The notes under the pieces are model-generated. The model saw only the letters and a list, made by a program, of their open reading frames with translations. It was not told the DNA's origin and made no database searches. Positions 15,648 to 23,404 of a stretch of 35,133 bases of DNA are shown here, piece by piece. Each line of letters opens with the position of its first letter. Position 1 is the stretch's first letter. The stretch comes from Acetobacteraceae bacterium (GTDB taxonomy: Bacteria > Pseudomonadota > Alphaproteobacteria > Acetobacterales > Acetobacteraceae): positions 1 to 35,133 of the forward strand of contig JAIEOP010000082.1 of NCBI GenBank assembly GCA_019750465.1, given 5' to 3'. Made by a program: the position numbers and the translations under genes.

Positions 15648-16499
15648 ATGACCGGTTCCCTGACCCAGGCCGAGGCCGCCGCCTACCACGCGCGCGGCTA
15701 CCACTTCCCGCTGCGCGCCTTCCCGGCCGAGACGGCCGCGGGCTTCCTCGCCCGGCTGCGCGCGACGGAGGCGCGGCTCGGCGGGCCGCTCGCCGGGCGG
15801 ATGAACCAGAAGCCGCATTTGATCCTGCCCTGGGTGCACGAGATCGTCACCCACCCGGCGGTGCTGGACGCGGTGGAGAGCGTGATCGGTCCCGACATCC
15901 TCTGCTGGGGCAGCCAGTTCTTCATGAAGGGCGCGGGCGATCCGGCCTTCGTCTCCTGGCACCAGGACGGCACCTATTGGGGGCTGTCGAGCCCGGAGGT
16001 CGTCACGGCCTGGATCGCGCTGACGCCGAGCGTGCCTGAATCGGGCTGCATGCGCGTGGTGCCTGGCACGCACCGCGCGCAGGTGCCGCACACCGACACC
16101 TTCGCGGAGGCCAACCTGCTCTCGCGCGGGCAGGAGGTGGCGGTCGAGGTGGATGAGCGCGACGCCGTGGACATCGTGCTGCAGCCGGGCGAGATGAGCC
16201 TGCACCACGTGCTGATCGTGCACGGCTCGGAGCCGAACCGCGCCGCCTGGCCGCGCATCGGGCTGGCGGTGCGCTACGTGCCCACCCATGTCCGGCAGCT
16301 TGGCGGCGAGAAGGATGGCGCGCTGCCCGTGCGCGGCACGGATCGCTTCGGCCATTTCGAACCGGAGCAGCCGCCCGAGGGCGAGCTGCACCCGGATGCG
16401 CTGGCGCGGCACAAGGCGACGCTCGACCGGCAGCTTGCGATCCTCTACCGGGGTGCGGCCGATGCAGGGAAGCTCGGTGCGACGGTCGCCCGGATGTGA
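15648..16499 (+). CDS. Phytanoyl-CoA dioxygenase (PhyH) family Fe(II)/2-oxoglutarate oxygenase
   Basis: A 283-residue non-haem iron oxygenase. The metal triad is visible: H105 and D107 in SWHQDGTYWGL, and distal H192 in HHVLIVHGSEPN; R203 in the following RIGLAVRY strand is the probable 2-oxoglutarate anchor. Other family features are VPESGCMRVVPGTHRAQVPH and the LQPGEMSLHH turn. Members hydroxylate diverse small acids, alkaloids or CoA esters, and the substrate is unknown here. The ATG at 15648 is preferred because GGAGG at 15637-15641 lies 6 bases before it; the ATG at 15642 would sit directly on that site. It is divergent from hyuB and is separated from the next operon by a GC-rich hairpin repeat. 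Confidence 0.9.
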   Translation: MTGSLTQAEAAAYHARGYHFPLRAFPAETAAGFLARLRATEARLGGPLAGRMNQKPHLILPWVHEIVTHPAVLDAVESVIGPDILCWGSQFFMKGAGDPAFVSWHQDGTYWGLSSPEVVTAWIALTPSVPESGCMRVVPGTHRAQVPHTDTFAEANLLSRGQEVAVEVDERDAVDIVLQPGEMSLHHVLIVHGSEPNRAAWPRIGLAVRYVPTHVRQLGGEKDGALPVRGTDRFGHFEPEQPPEGELHPDALARHKATLDRQLAILYRGAADAGKLGATVARM

Positions 16500-16501
16500 G
16501 T

Positions 16502-16612
16502 CCCTCCCCCGCTGGCGGGGGAGGGTCAGGGTGGGGGTGGTTCGTGCGAGCTTGAGGGTGGGCGTGCAGCCGCCCCCCCTCGCAAACCCTCCCCCCGCAA
16601 GCGGGAGGAGGG
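16502..16612. repeat. Paired GC-rich hairpin repeat (REP/BIME-like), copy 1
   Basis: Two hairpins face each other. The first (16502-16525) has perfect arms CCCTCCCCCGC and GCGGGGGAGGG with a 2-base centre, followed by GGGTCAGGGTGGGGGTGG. The second (16587-16612) reads as an inverted, slightly imperfect copy. The first hairpin and its G-rich tail recur almost unchanged at 26435, which marks a dispersed element. It lies directly after the PhyH-type stop codon and may also stop or slow transcription. Confidence 0.75.
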
Positions 16613-16687
16613 CTTCCAGAACGCTGCGCCTGCCGCTTGACGCCTCACCCCCTGGTGCCACGATCCGGCTTCGGGAGGGCCACGCCC

Positions 16688-17590
16688 ATGCTCCAGATCA
16701 TCCCCAGCGGTGCCGTGCTCGGCGCCACGGTGGGGGGCCTCGACCTGCGCGAGCCGCTGTCGGACGCCGATTTCGCCACGGTGCTGCGCGCGCTCGGCAC
16801 GCATGGCGTGCTGCGCATCCCGGGCCAGTCGATCGACGCCCACCTGCTGCGCGACTTCTCCCGCCGCTTCGGCTCCATCCAGGGCAGCGTCACCGGCAAG
16901 TTCCACCACCGGGAGGTGCCGGAGGTCGGCATTCTCTCGAACGTGGTGGAGAATGGCGAGCCGGTCGGCATCGCCGATGCCGGGCAGGACTGGCACACGG
17001 ACATGTCCTACACGGCGACCAAGGGCTTCGTGAACGTGCTCTACGCCGTGAAGGTGCCGATGCGCGACGGCAGGCCGCTCGGCGACACGCTCTTCGCCAA
17101 TACCGTCGCCGCGCATCGTGACCTGCCGGCCGAGGTGAAGGCGCGGCTCGCGGGCATGACGGCGCGGCACGACTTCAACAAGTTCTGGGAGAAGATGCGC
17201 ATCCGTCCCGCCAGCGCCCGCGCGCCGCTCACCCCGGAGCAGCGCGCCAAGCGCCCGCCCGCCTACCATCCGGTGTTCATGACCCACCCGATCAGCGGCG
17301 AGACGGTGCTCTACTGCAACCCGGGCTACGCCGAGCGCATCATGGAGCTGCCGGAGGAGGAGAGCGATCGCATGCTGTCCTACCTCTTCGCGCACCAGCT
17401 GCAGGAAAGGTACCTTTGGGCGCATCGCTGGACCGTGGGCGACGTGCTGATCTGGGACCACATCGGCACGCTGCACAACGCCATCCCGGACTACGGCCCG
17501 GGCGAGGAACGCCTGATGCTGCGCTGCCAGGTCATGGCGGAGACGATCTTCGACGCAGGCTTCCAGCGCCAGTGGCTGCGGGCGGCCTGA
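16688..17590 (+). CDS. TauD/TfdA-family 2-oxoglutarate-dependent dioxygenase
   Basis: A 300-residue Fe(II)/2-oxoglutarate dioxygenase. The N-terminal IPSGAVLGATVGGLDLREPLSDADF is typical of TauD/TfdA. Iron ligands are H103 and D105 in DWHTDMSYT and distal H263 in WDHIGTLHNAIPDY; an Arg in ERLMLRCQV follows as the 2-oxoglutarate ligand. Members oxidise taurine, alkyl sulfonates, aryloxyacetates or similar compounds, and this one is not specific enough to assign. GGGAGGG ends 8 bases before the ATG at 16688; a longer frame beginning at 16637 is less likely. It is the first gene of a five-gene plus-strand operon with FAH-family hydrolase, two binding proteins and a CoA-transferase. Confidence 0.9.
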   Translation: MLQIIPSGAVLGATVGGLDLREPLSDADFATVLRALGTHGVLRIPGQSIDAHLLRDFSRRFGSIQGSVTGKFHHREVPEVGILSNVVENGEPVGIADAGQDWHTDMSYTATKGFVNVLYAVKVPMRDGRPLGDTLFANTVAAHRDLPAEVKARLAGMTARHDFNKFWEKMRIRPASARAPLTPEQRAKRPPAYHPVFMTHPISGETVLYCNPGYAERIMELPEEESDRMLSYLFAHQLQERYLWAHRWTVGDVLIWDHIGTLHNAIPDYGPGEERLMLRCQVMAETIFDAGFQRQWLRAA

Positions 17591-17594
17591 CCCC

Positions 17595-18452
17595 ATGCGC
17601 ATCGCCAGCTTCGCGCGTGACGGCCGCGCCTGCTTCGGCCTGGTCACCGGCGCCGACGGCATCATCGACCTCGGCCGGCGCGTGCCGCATGCCGACATCT
17701 CCGCCGTGCTGCGCGCCGGCGCCCTGACCGCGCTCGCACGCTTCGCCGGGGAGGCGCCCGACCATCGCCTGGGCGAGGTCACCCTGCTGCCCGCGGTGCC
17801 GGACCCGCGGCGCAAGGTGCTCTGCGTCGGGCTGAACTACCGCGCGCATGTCGCCGAGAGCGCGGGGCGGGAGGTGCCGGAGAATCCACGCATCTTCGCC
17901 CGCCTCAATGACACCGTCATCGGCCATGGCGCGCCGATGTGGCGGCCGCGCAACTCGGCGCAGTTCGACTACGAGGGCGAGCTGGCGGTGGTCATCGGCA
18001 GGCCCGGCCGGCACATCCCGGCCGCCCGCGCGCTCGACCACGTCGCCGCCTACACCATCTTCAACGACGGCTCGGTGCGCGACTTTCAGAAGCACTCGGT
18101 CACCGCGGGCAAGAACTTCCCCTGCACCGGGCCGCTCGGCCCCTGGCTGGTCACGGCGGACGAGATCCGCGACCCCGGCGCGCTGACGCTCACCACCCGG
18201 GTGAACGGGGAGCAGCGCCAGCACACCTCGACCGGCGACATGATCCTGGGCGTGCGGGCGCTGATCGAGTACATCTCCGCCTTCACCCCGCTCGCGCCGG
18301 GCGACGTCATCGCCACCGGCACGCCGGAGGGCGTGGCCCATGCGCGCAAGCCGCCGCCCTGGCTGGTGCCCGGTGACGTGGTGGAGATCGAGATCAGCGG
18401 CATCGGCACTCTGCGCAACCCGGTCATCGCCGAGCCGGACCTGCCCGCATGA
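17595..18452 (+). CDS. Fumarylacetoacetate hydrolase (FAH) family protein
   Basis: A 285-residue FAH-fold enzyme. After a short N-terminal domain the catalytic domain shows KVLCVGLNYRAHVAE, then the divalent-metal ligands E127 and E129 in FDYEGELAVVIG and D158 in TIFNDGSVRDFQ. It ends with STGDMILGVRALIEYIS, GDVIATGTPEGV and PGDVVEIEISGIG. The family includes fumarylacetoacetate hydrolase, acylpyruvase, oxaloacetate decarboxylase and 2-keto-acid hydratases of aromatic meta-cleavage. A C-C hydrolase or decarboxylase acting after the neighbouring dioxygenase is a reasonable inference. It begins 4 bp after the TauD-like stop and overlaps the following gene by ATGA, so translation is coupled. Confidence 0.9.
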   Translation: MRIASFARDGRACFGLVTGADGIIDLGRRVPHADISAVLRAGALTALARFAGEAPDHRLGEVTLLPAVPDPRRKVLCVGLNYRAHVAESAGREVPENPRIFARLNDTVIGHGAPMWRPRNSAQFDYEGELAVVIGRPGRHIPAARALDHVAAYTIFNDGSVRDFQKHSVTAGKNFPCTGPLGPWLVTADEIRDPGALTLTTRVNGEQRQHTSTGDMILGVRALIEYISAFTPLAPGDVIATGTPEGVAHARKPPPWLVPGDVVEIEISGIGTLRNPVIAEPDLPA

Positions 18453-20035
18453 CGCGCCTTCGCCTTGCCGCGACCGCGGCGCTGCTGCTCGCCGCGCCGG
18501 CGCTTGCCGTGCCCGTGACGGCGCAGCAGATCACCATGGGCGTCGGCAGCCCGGTGACCTCGCTCGATCCGCATTTCCACAATTTCGGGCCGAACAACGC
18601 CGTGGCGTCGATGCTGTTCGGCACGCTGCTGGAGCAGGACCTGGACGCACGGCTGGTCCCGGGGCTGGCCGAATCCTGGCGCCCGAGCCCGGACGGCGAC
18701 GGCTGGGAGTTCACGCTGCGCCCCGGCGTGCGCTTCCACGACGGCGCGCCGCTGACATCGCTGGACATCGCCTTCACCCTGGCGCGCGTGCCGAACGTGG
18801 CGAACAGCCCGGGCAGCTTCGGCGTCTATTCGCGCCAGGTGAAGACGGTGGAGGTGATCGACGACCGCCGCTTCCGCCTGCGTACCGGCGCCACCTCGCC
18901 GGTGCTGCCGGTGGACATCGCGCAGGTGCCGATCCTGCACCACGCGACGCATGCCGACGCCACGACCGAGCGCTTCAACGCCGGAGCGCTTGCCGTCGGC
19001 ACCGGGCCCTGGCGCTTCGTGTCCTGGCGCAGCGGCGACCGGCTGGAGGTGGTGCGCAACGACGACTACTGGGGCCCGAGGCCGCACTGGCAGCGCGCCA
19101 CCTACCGCATCATGACCAACGACGCGACGCGGGTTGCGGCGCTGCTCGCCGGCGACGTGGACTTCATCTCCGAGGTGCCCACCGGCGACATCGCCCGCCT
19201 GCGCCGCGACCCGCGCTTCGTGCTGAGCGAAAAGGGCAGCCTGCGCCACGTGTACATCGCCTTCGACCACATGCGCGACGGCCCGACGCCCTTCGCCACC
19301 GACAATGACGGCAAGCCACTGCCGCGCAACCCGATGCGCGACGTGCGGGTGCGACGCGCGCTCTCCCTCGCCATGGACCGCCGCGCCATCACCGAGCGCG
19401 TGATGGAAGGCGTCGCCATCCCGACCAACCAGTTCATGCCGCCCGGCGCCTATGGCTACGACCCGGGCATCGAGGTGCCCGCCGCGGACGCCGCCGCGGC
19501 GCGCCGGCTGCTGGCCGAGGCCGGCTACCCGGACGGCTTCCGCCTCACGCTGCACGGCTCGAACGACCGCTACGTGAACGATGCACGCATCGTGCAGGCG
19601 GTGGCGCAGATGTGGACGCGGGCCGGCGTGCGCACCTCGGTGGATGTCGCGCCCTATTCGGCGTTCATCTCGAAGGCGAGCCGGCAGGAATTCACCGCCT
19701 TCTTCGTCTCCTGGGGCAGCGCCTCCGGCGAACCCTCGGCGGGGCTGCGGGCGACGATGGGCAGCTTCGATCCGCCGCGCGGCCTCGGCGCAGTGAACCG
19801 CAGCCGCTATTCCAACCCCGAATTCGACCGGATGATGCTGGCCGCCATGCAGATCCTCGATCCGGCGGAGCGGGAGCGCGCGCTGCAGGCGGCGACGCGG
19901 CTGGCCATCGCCGAGGACGCGGCGATCCTGCCCATCCATTTCCAGGTGAATGTCTGGGCCATGCGCCGCGGGCTGCGCCATGTCGGCCGTGCCGACGAGC
20001 GCAGCCGGCCGCAGGATGTCGGCCCGGCGGAATAG
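18449..20035 (+). CDS. ABC transporter solute-binding protein, family 5 (DppA/OppA type)
   Basis: A 528-residue periplasmic binding protein. The signal peptide is clear (TRLRLAATAALLLAAPALAVPVTAQQ). Family-5 features follow: SLDPHFHNFGPNNAVASMLFGTLLE, PGLAESWRPSPDGDGWEFTLRPGVRFHDG near residues 70-100, GTGPWRFVSW, RNDDYWG, the DVRVRRALSLAMDR helix, and ARRLLAEAGYPDGF. These proteins feed peptides, opines, glutathione, nickel or other solutes to an ABC permease. No permease or ATPase gene is in the window, so it must use a distant transporter. It overlaps the FAH-family gene by four bases and is followed 9 bp later by a Bug receptor gene. Confidence 0.93.
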   Translation: MTRLRLAATAALLLAAPALAVPVTAQQITMGVGSPVTSLDPHFHNFGPNNAVASMLFGTLLEQDLDARLVPGLAESWRPSPDGDGWEFTLRPGVRFHDGAPLTSLDIAFTLARVPNVANSPGSFGVYSRQVKTVEVIDDRRFRLRTGATSPVLPVDIAQVPILHHATHADATTERFNAGALAVGTGPWRFVSWRSGDRLEVVRNDDYWGPRPHWQRATYRIMTNDATRVAALLAGDVDFISEVPTGDIARLRRDPRFVLSEKGSLRHVYIAFDHMRDGPTPFATDNDGKPLPRNPMRDVRVRRALSLAMDRRAITERVMEGVAIPTNQFMPPGAYGYDPGIEVPAADAAAARRLLAEAGYPDGFRLTLHGSNDRYVNDARIVQAVAQMWTRAGVRTSVDVAPYSAFISKASRQEFTAFFVSWGSASGEPSAGLRATMGSFDPPRGLGAVNRSRYSNPEFDRMMLAAMQILDPAERERALQAATRLAIAEDAAILPIHFQVNVWAMRRGLRHVGRADERSRPQDVGPAE

Positions 20036-20044
20036 GAACCAAGC

Positions 20045-21040
20045 ATGCCGTCACGCCGCCGCCTGATCCTCGCCACGCTCGCTGCGCCCGGCCTCGCGCG
20101 GGCGCAATCCCCGGCAGCGCAATCCCCGGCAGCGCAGTCGCCGGCCTGGCCGACGCGCCCCGTGCGCATCGTCGTGCCCTTCCCGCCGGGCGGCTCGAAC
20201 GACGTCTTCGCCCGCCCGCTGGCCGAGCGCCTGCAGGCGCGCACCGGCCAGGGCTTCGTCATCGAGAACCGTGCGGGCGCGGCGGGTGCCATCGGCGCGG
20301 GCCAGGTGGCGCAGGCGCCGCCCGACGGCACCACGCTGATGCTGGCCTCGGTCTCGGTGCCAACCGCCTCCATCATCCAGCGCACGCCCTGGGACGCGGA
20401 GCGCGACTTCGACGCCATCACCACCGTGGCCCGCGCGCCCTTCTTCATCATGGTCAATCCCACGGTGCCCGCACGCGACGTGCGCGAGCTGGTGGCCCTG
20501 GCGAAGCGCCAGCCCGGCGCGCTGAATTATGGCACCTCCGGCGCCGGGGGAATCAACCACTTCATCTCGGTCAGCTTCAGCCAGGCCGCCGGCATCGAGA
20601 TGAGCCACGTGCCCTATCGCGGCACCGCGCCCGCCGTCACCGACCTGGTCGCCGGGCACATCCAGGTGATGCTGACCACCGTCGCCTCCGCCTCGGCCGC
20701 CATCCGCGAGGGCCGGGTGCGGCTGCTGGCGGCGACCGCGGAGGGCGCGCCGCCGGCCGAGGGGATCCCCGAGGTGCCCAGCGTGCGTGCCCAGGGCATC
20801 CCCTGGGAGTTCGACATCTGGTGGGGGCTGTTCGCGCCGCGCGGCCTGCCGCCCGATATGCGCGCCGCCATCCACGCCGCCGCCACCGCGGCGCTGGCCG
20901 ATCCAGCGCTCGCCCGCATCTACGCCCACGAGGGCGCGAAGCCCGCCTCGGTGGGGCCGGAGGATTTCCCCCGCATCCTGCGCGAGGACATGGTCCGCTT
21001 CCGCGCGATCGCCCAGGCCGCCAACATCCGCCCCGAATGA
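20045..21040 (+). CDS. Bug/TctC-type receptor with AQSPA repeat after the signal peptide
   Basis: A 331-residue periplasmic receptor. It starts with an Arg-rich signal (PSRRRLILATLAAPGLARA), followed by three tandem copies of AQSPA before the mature fold at VRIVVPFPPGGSNDVFARPL. Other Bug segments are FVIENRAGAAGAIGAGQVAQAPPDGTTL, MSHVPYRGTAPAVTDLVAGHIQVM and the C-terminal ANIRPE. It is the second binding protein in this operon, unrelated in fold family to the preceding family-5 protein, and no TctA/TctB genes are adjacent. Its stop overlaps the CaiB-type start by ATGA. Ligand is unknown, probably a small carboxylate. Confidence 0.93.
   Translation: MPSRRRLILATLAAPGLARAQSPAAQSPAAQSPAWPTRPVRIVVPFPPGGSNDVFARPLAERLQARTGQGFVIENRAGAAGAIGAGQVAQAPPDGTTLMLASVSVPTASIIQRTPWDAERDFDAITTVARAPFFIMVNPTVPARDVRELVALAKRQPGALNYGTSGAGGINHFISVSFSQAAGIEMSHVPYRGTAPAVTDLVAGHIQVMLTTVASASAAIREGRVRLLAATAEGAPPAEGIPEVPSVRAQGIPWEFDIWWGLFAPRGLPPDMRAAIHAAATAALADPALARIYAHEGAKPASVGPEDFPRILREDMVRFRAIAQAANIRPE
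20102..20146 (+). repeat. Tandem 15-bp repeat (three units) inside the receptor gene
   Basis: Units at 20102-20116 and 20117-20131 are identical (GCGCAATCCCCGGCA); a third at 20132-20146 differs at three bases. Each unit encodes AQSPA. The repeat sits exactly at the predicted signal-peptide junction, so unit gain or loss would change only the linker after cleavage. It is a candidate for strand-slippage length variation. Confidence 0.85.
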
Positions 21041-22266
21041 GCACGCCGCACCGCAAATCCTTCGACCCCGCCGCCACCGGCGCGCTCCAGGGCGTGCGCG
21101 TGGTCGATCTCTCCCGCCTCGTCGCCGGCAACATGCTGACCAAGGTGCTGGCCGACCACGGCGCGGAGGTCCTCAAGATCGAGCCGCCGGAGGGCGACAC
21201 GCTGCGCCACTGGCGCATCAAGGGCATCTCCACCACCTGGAAGACGCTGAGCCGCAACAAGCTCAGCCTCTGCCTGCAGCTGCGCAATCCGGAAGCCGTC
21301 GCGGTGGTGCGCCGCCTGGCGGCCGACGCGGCGATGCTGGTCGAGAGCTTCCGCCCCGGCGTGCTGGAGGCGATGGGCCTGGCGCCGGCCGGGCTGCTGG
21401 CGCTGAACCCGCGCCTGGTGATCGTCCGCGTCAGCGGCTGGGGGCAGGACGGGCCCTACAGCCACAAGCCCGGCTTCGGCACGCTGGTGGAGGGCTATTC
21501 CGGCTTCGCCGCGGTGAACGGCTTCGCCGACCGGGAGCCGGTGCTGCCGCCGATGTACATGGCGGACGGCTATGCCGGCCTCTATGGCGCGGCCACGGCG
21601 ATGATCGCGCTGCGCCACGCCGAAGCCACCGGACAGGGGCAGGTGATCGACGTATCGCTGTTCGAGCCGATCCACGCGATGATGGAGCCGCAGCACGCCA
21701 ACTGGAAGCTGACGCGCACGCTGAAGCCGCGCACCGGCAGCCGCAGCACCAACGCCGTGCCGCGCAACGCCTACCGGACCAAGGATGGCGGCTGGGTCTG
21801 CCTGTCGGCGAGCACCCAGGGCATGACGGAGCGGCTGCTGCGCTCGATCGGGCGGGAGGAGCTGATCACGGATCCGAAATTCCGCACCAATGCCGACCGC
21901 GTGCGCAACGGGGTGGAGCTGGACGGCATCGTCGCCGACCACATCGCCGGGCTGACCCTGGCCGAGACGCTGGCGAAATTCGACGCCGCCGGCGTGACCA
22001 TCGGCCCGATCATGGACGCCGAGATGCTGGAGACCGACCGCTACGTCGCGGAGCGCGAGGCGGTGATCGAGGTCCCCGACGACGAGATGCCGGGGGGCTG
22101 GCTGCCGATGCACGGTGCGGTGCCGCGGCTCTCGGCCACGCCCGGCATCCTGGCGCGCCCCGCGCCCAGGCTCGGCGAGCACAATGCCGCCATCCTCGGG
22201 CCGCTGCTGGGCGAGGCCGAGCTGGCGCGCCTGCGCGCCGCCGGTGTCGTGCGCGACGATGGGTAG
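21037..22266 (+). CDS. CaiB/BaiF family (family III) CoA-transferase
   Basis: A 409-residue family III CoA-transferase. The N-terminal GVRVVDLSRLVAGNMLTKVLADHGAEVLKIEPPEGD block is characteristic. The catalytic Asp is D177 in PPMYMADGYAGLYGA, which would form the aspartyl-CoA anhydride. Further markers are ESFRPGVLEAMGL, VSGWGQDGPYSHKPGFGTLVEG, GQGQVIDVSLFEP and a C-terminal LGEHN. It moves CoA between carboxylic acids, activating an incoming acid for breakdown. It closes the operon that begins at 16688, with a start overlapping the receptor stop. Together with the binding proteins this points to uptake and CoA activation of an organic acid. Donor and acceptor are not readable from sequence. 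Confidence 0.93.
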   Translation: MSTPHRKSFDPAATGALQGVRVVDLSRLVAGNMLTKVLADHGAEVLKIEPPEGDTLRHWRIKGISTTWKTLSRNKLSLCLQLRNPEAVAVVRRLAADAAMLVESFRPGVLEAMGLAPAGLLALNPRLVIVRVSGWGQDGPYSHKPGFGTLVEGYSGFAAVNGFADREPVLPPMYMADGYAGLYGAATAMIALRHAEATGQGQVIDVSLFEPIHAMMEPQHANWKLTRTLKPRTGSRSTNAVPRNAYRTKDGGWVCLSASTQGMTERLLRSIGREELITDPKFRTNADRVRNGVELDGIVADHIAGLTLAETLAKFDAAGVTIGPIMDAEMLETDRYVAEREAVIEVPDDEMPGGWLPMHGAVPRLSATPGILARPAPRLGEHNAAILGPLLGEAELARLRAAGVVRDDG

Positions 22267-22342
22267 AACGGCCCTGTCCTCGTTCGGGAGACGTGGATAG
22301 GGGGTCGCCCCTGCCGCCACTGGCCCCTCGCCGGCGGAAATG

Positions 22343-22368
22343 GGAACCCCGAGCCGTCCGCCCGCGTC
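22343..22368 (+). promoter_or_regulatory. Possible EcfG-like promoter upstream of the metallopeptidase gene
   Basis: GGAAC at 22343-22347 and CGTC at 22365-22368 are separated by 17 bases. The alphaproteobacterial general-stress sigma factor EcfG recognises GGAAC-N16/17-CGTT, so this is one mismatch from consensus, at a normally conserved base. It lies 25 bp upstream of the ypfJ-like start, a plausible distance. Support is weaker than for the site at 23329. Confidence 0.35.
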
Positions 22369-22393
22369 TCCGTACAGCACCAGGAGGTCTTCG

Positions 22394-23269
22394 ATGCGCC
22401 TTGGCGATCAGCGCGAAAGCCGCAACATCGAGGACCGGCGCGGCACGGGCGGCGGCTTCGGCGGCGGCCTGCCGATCCGCATCGCCGGCGGCGGCGGCCT
22501 TGGCGGCATCATCCTCGTCGTGCTGGCGCTGCTGTTCGGTGTCGATCCCACGGCGCTGTTCTCCGGCGGCCCGCAGGAACGGCCGGGCGCCCCAACCGCG
22601 CAATACGCACCGCCAGCCGAAGGCGGGGACGAGTTGCGCCGCTTCGTCGCCCAGGTGCTGGCGACCACCGAGGATGTCTGGTCCGGCATCTTCCAGGCCG
22701 CGGGCCGGACTTATGAACCGCCGCGCCTGGTGCTGTTCACCGGCCAGGTGCAGTCCGCCTGCGGCATCGCCGGCGCGGCGGCCGGGCCCTTCTACTGCCC
22801 CGGCGACCGCAAGGTGTATCTCGACCTCGCCTTCTTCCGCGACATGGAACGCCGGCTCGGTGCGCCCGGCGACTTCGCCCAGGCCTATGTCATCGCGCAT
22901 GAGGTGGGGCATCACGTCCAGCACGCGCTCGGCATCATCGGGCGCGTCGACCAGCTGCGCCGCGGCATGACCGAGGCCGAAGGCAATGCCCTGCAGGTGC
23001 GAGTCGAGCTTCAGGCGGATTGTTTTGCCGGCGTCTGGGCCAACCGCGCCGATGCCGCCCGCGGCATTCTCGAGCGCGGCGACATCGAGGAGGGGCTGAA
23101 CGCCGCCGCCGCGGTCGGGGACGACCGCCTGCAGCGCCGCGCCCAGGGCGTCGTGGTGCCGGAGAGCTTCACCCATGGCAGCTCCGCGCAGCGCGTGCGC
23201 TGGTTCCGCCGCGGCCTGGAGAGCGGCGACCTGCGGCAATGCGACAGCTTCACGCCAGGCTCGCCCTGA
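22394..23269 (+). CDS. ypfJ: YpfJ-type neutral zinc metallopeptidase
   Basis: A 291-residue membrane-anchored zinc metallopeptidase. The N-terminal RLGDQRESRNIEDRRG and Gly-rich segment are followed by one transmembrane helix (about residues 34-50, LGGIILVVLALLFGV). The catalytic domain shows the zinc motif HEVGHH at 169-174 and the third ligand E205 in VELQADCFAGVWA. Other family features are CGIAGAAAGPFYCPGDRKVYLDLAFF and FTHGSSAQRVRWFRRGLESGD. The family (PF04228) is widespread and its physiological substrate is not established. AGGAGGT five bases before the ATG at 22394 fixes the start. It is followed by the stress-gene pair and may share stress control through the weak EcfG-like site upstream. 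Confidence 0.92.
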   Translation: MRLGDQRESRNIEDRRGTGGGFGGGLPIRIAGGGGLGGIILVVLALLFGVDPTALFSGGPQERPGAPTAQYAPPAEGGDELRRFVAQVLATTEDVWSGIFQAAGRTYEPPRLVLFTGQVQSACGIAGAAAGPFYCPGDRKVYLDLAFFRDMERRLGAPGDFAQAYVIAHEVGHHVQHALGIIGRVDQLRRGMTEAEGNALQVRVELQADCFAGVWANRADAARGILERGDIEEGLNAAAAVGDDRLQRRAQGVVVPESFTHGSSAQRVRWFRRGLESGDLRQCDSFTPGSP

Positions 23270-23328
23270 TCCGTGTCGCAACAGGTGGCCCGGCCAGGAG
23301 CCCTGACCCGGCTCTGAGCGTTCGTGAC

Positions 23329-23353
23329 GGAACGCACACGCGGCCCGCCCGTT
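23329..23353 (+). promoter_or_regulatory. EcfG (general stress sigma) promoter, GGAAC-N16-CGTT
   Basis: GGAAC at 23329-23333 and CGTT at 23350-23353 are separated by exactly 16 bases, a full match to the alphaproteobacterial EcfG promoter consensus. Transcription would start around 23360, giving a leader of about 45 bases before the ATG at 23405. The two genes downstream, one a YflT-type stress protein, fit general-stress control. The match is seen in sequence; activity is inferred. Confidence 0.8.
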
Positions 23354-23404
23354 AGGAGACACAGGGCGGTTGTCCGCCGCACGCTCAGACACGGGAACAA
23401 CACG

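Noticed and set aside
16637-16664. Possible -35/-10 pair (TTGACG and CACGAT) before the TauD-like gene
   Set aside because: The -10 hexamer matches only three of six consensus bases, so it is not strong enough to list as a promoter.
22299-22312. AGGGG-GTCG-CCCCT hairpin after the CaiB-type gene as a terminator
   Set aside because: The stem is only five bases with no T-run; such stems are common by chance in this DNA.
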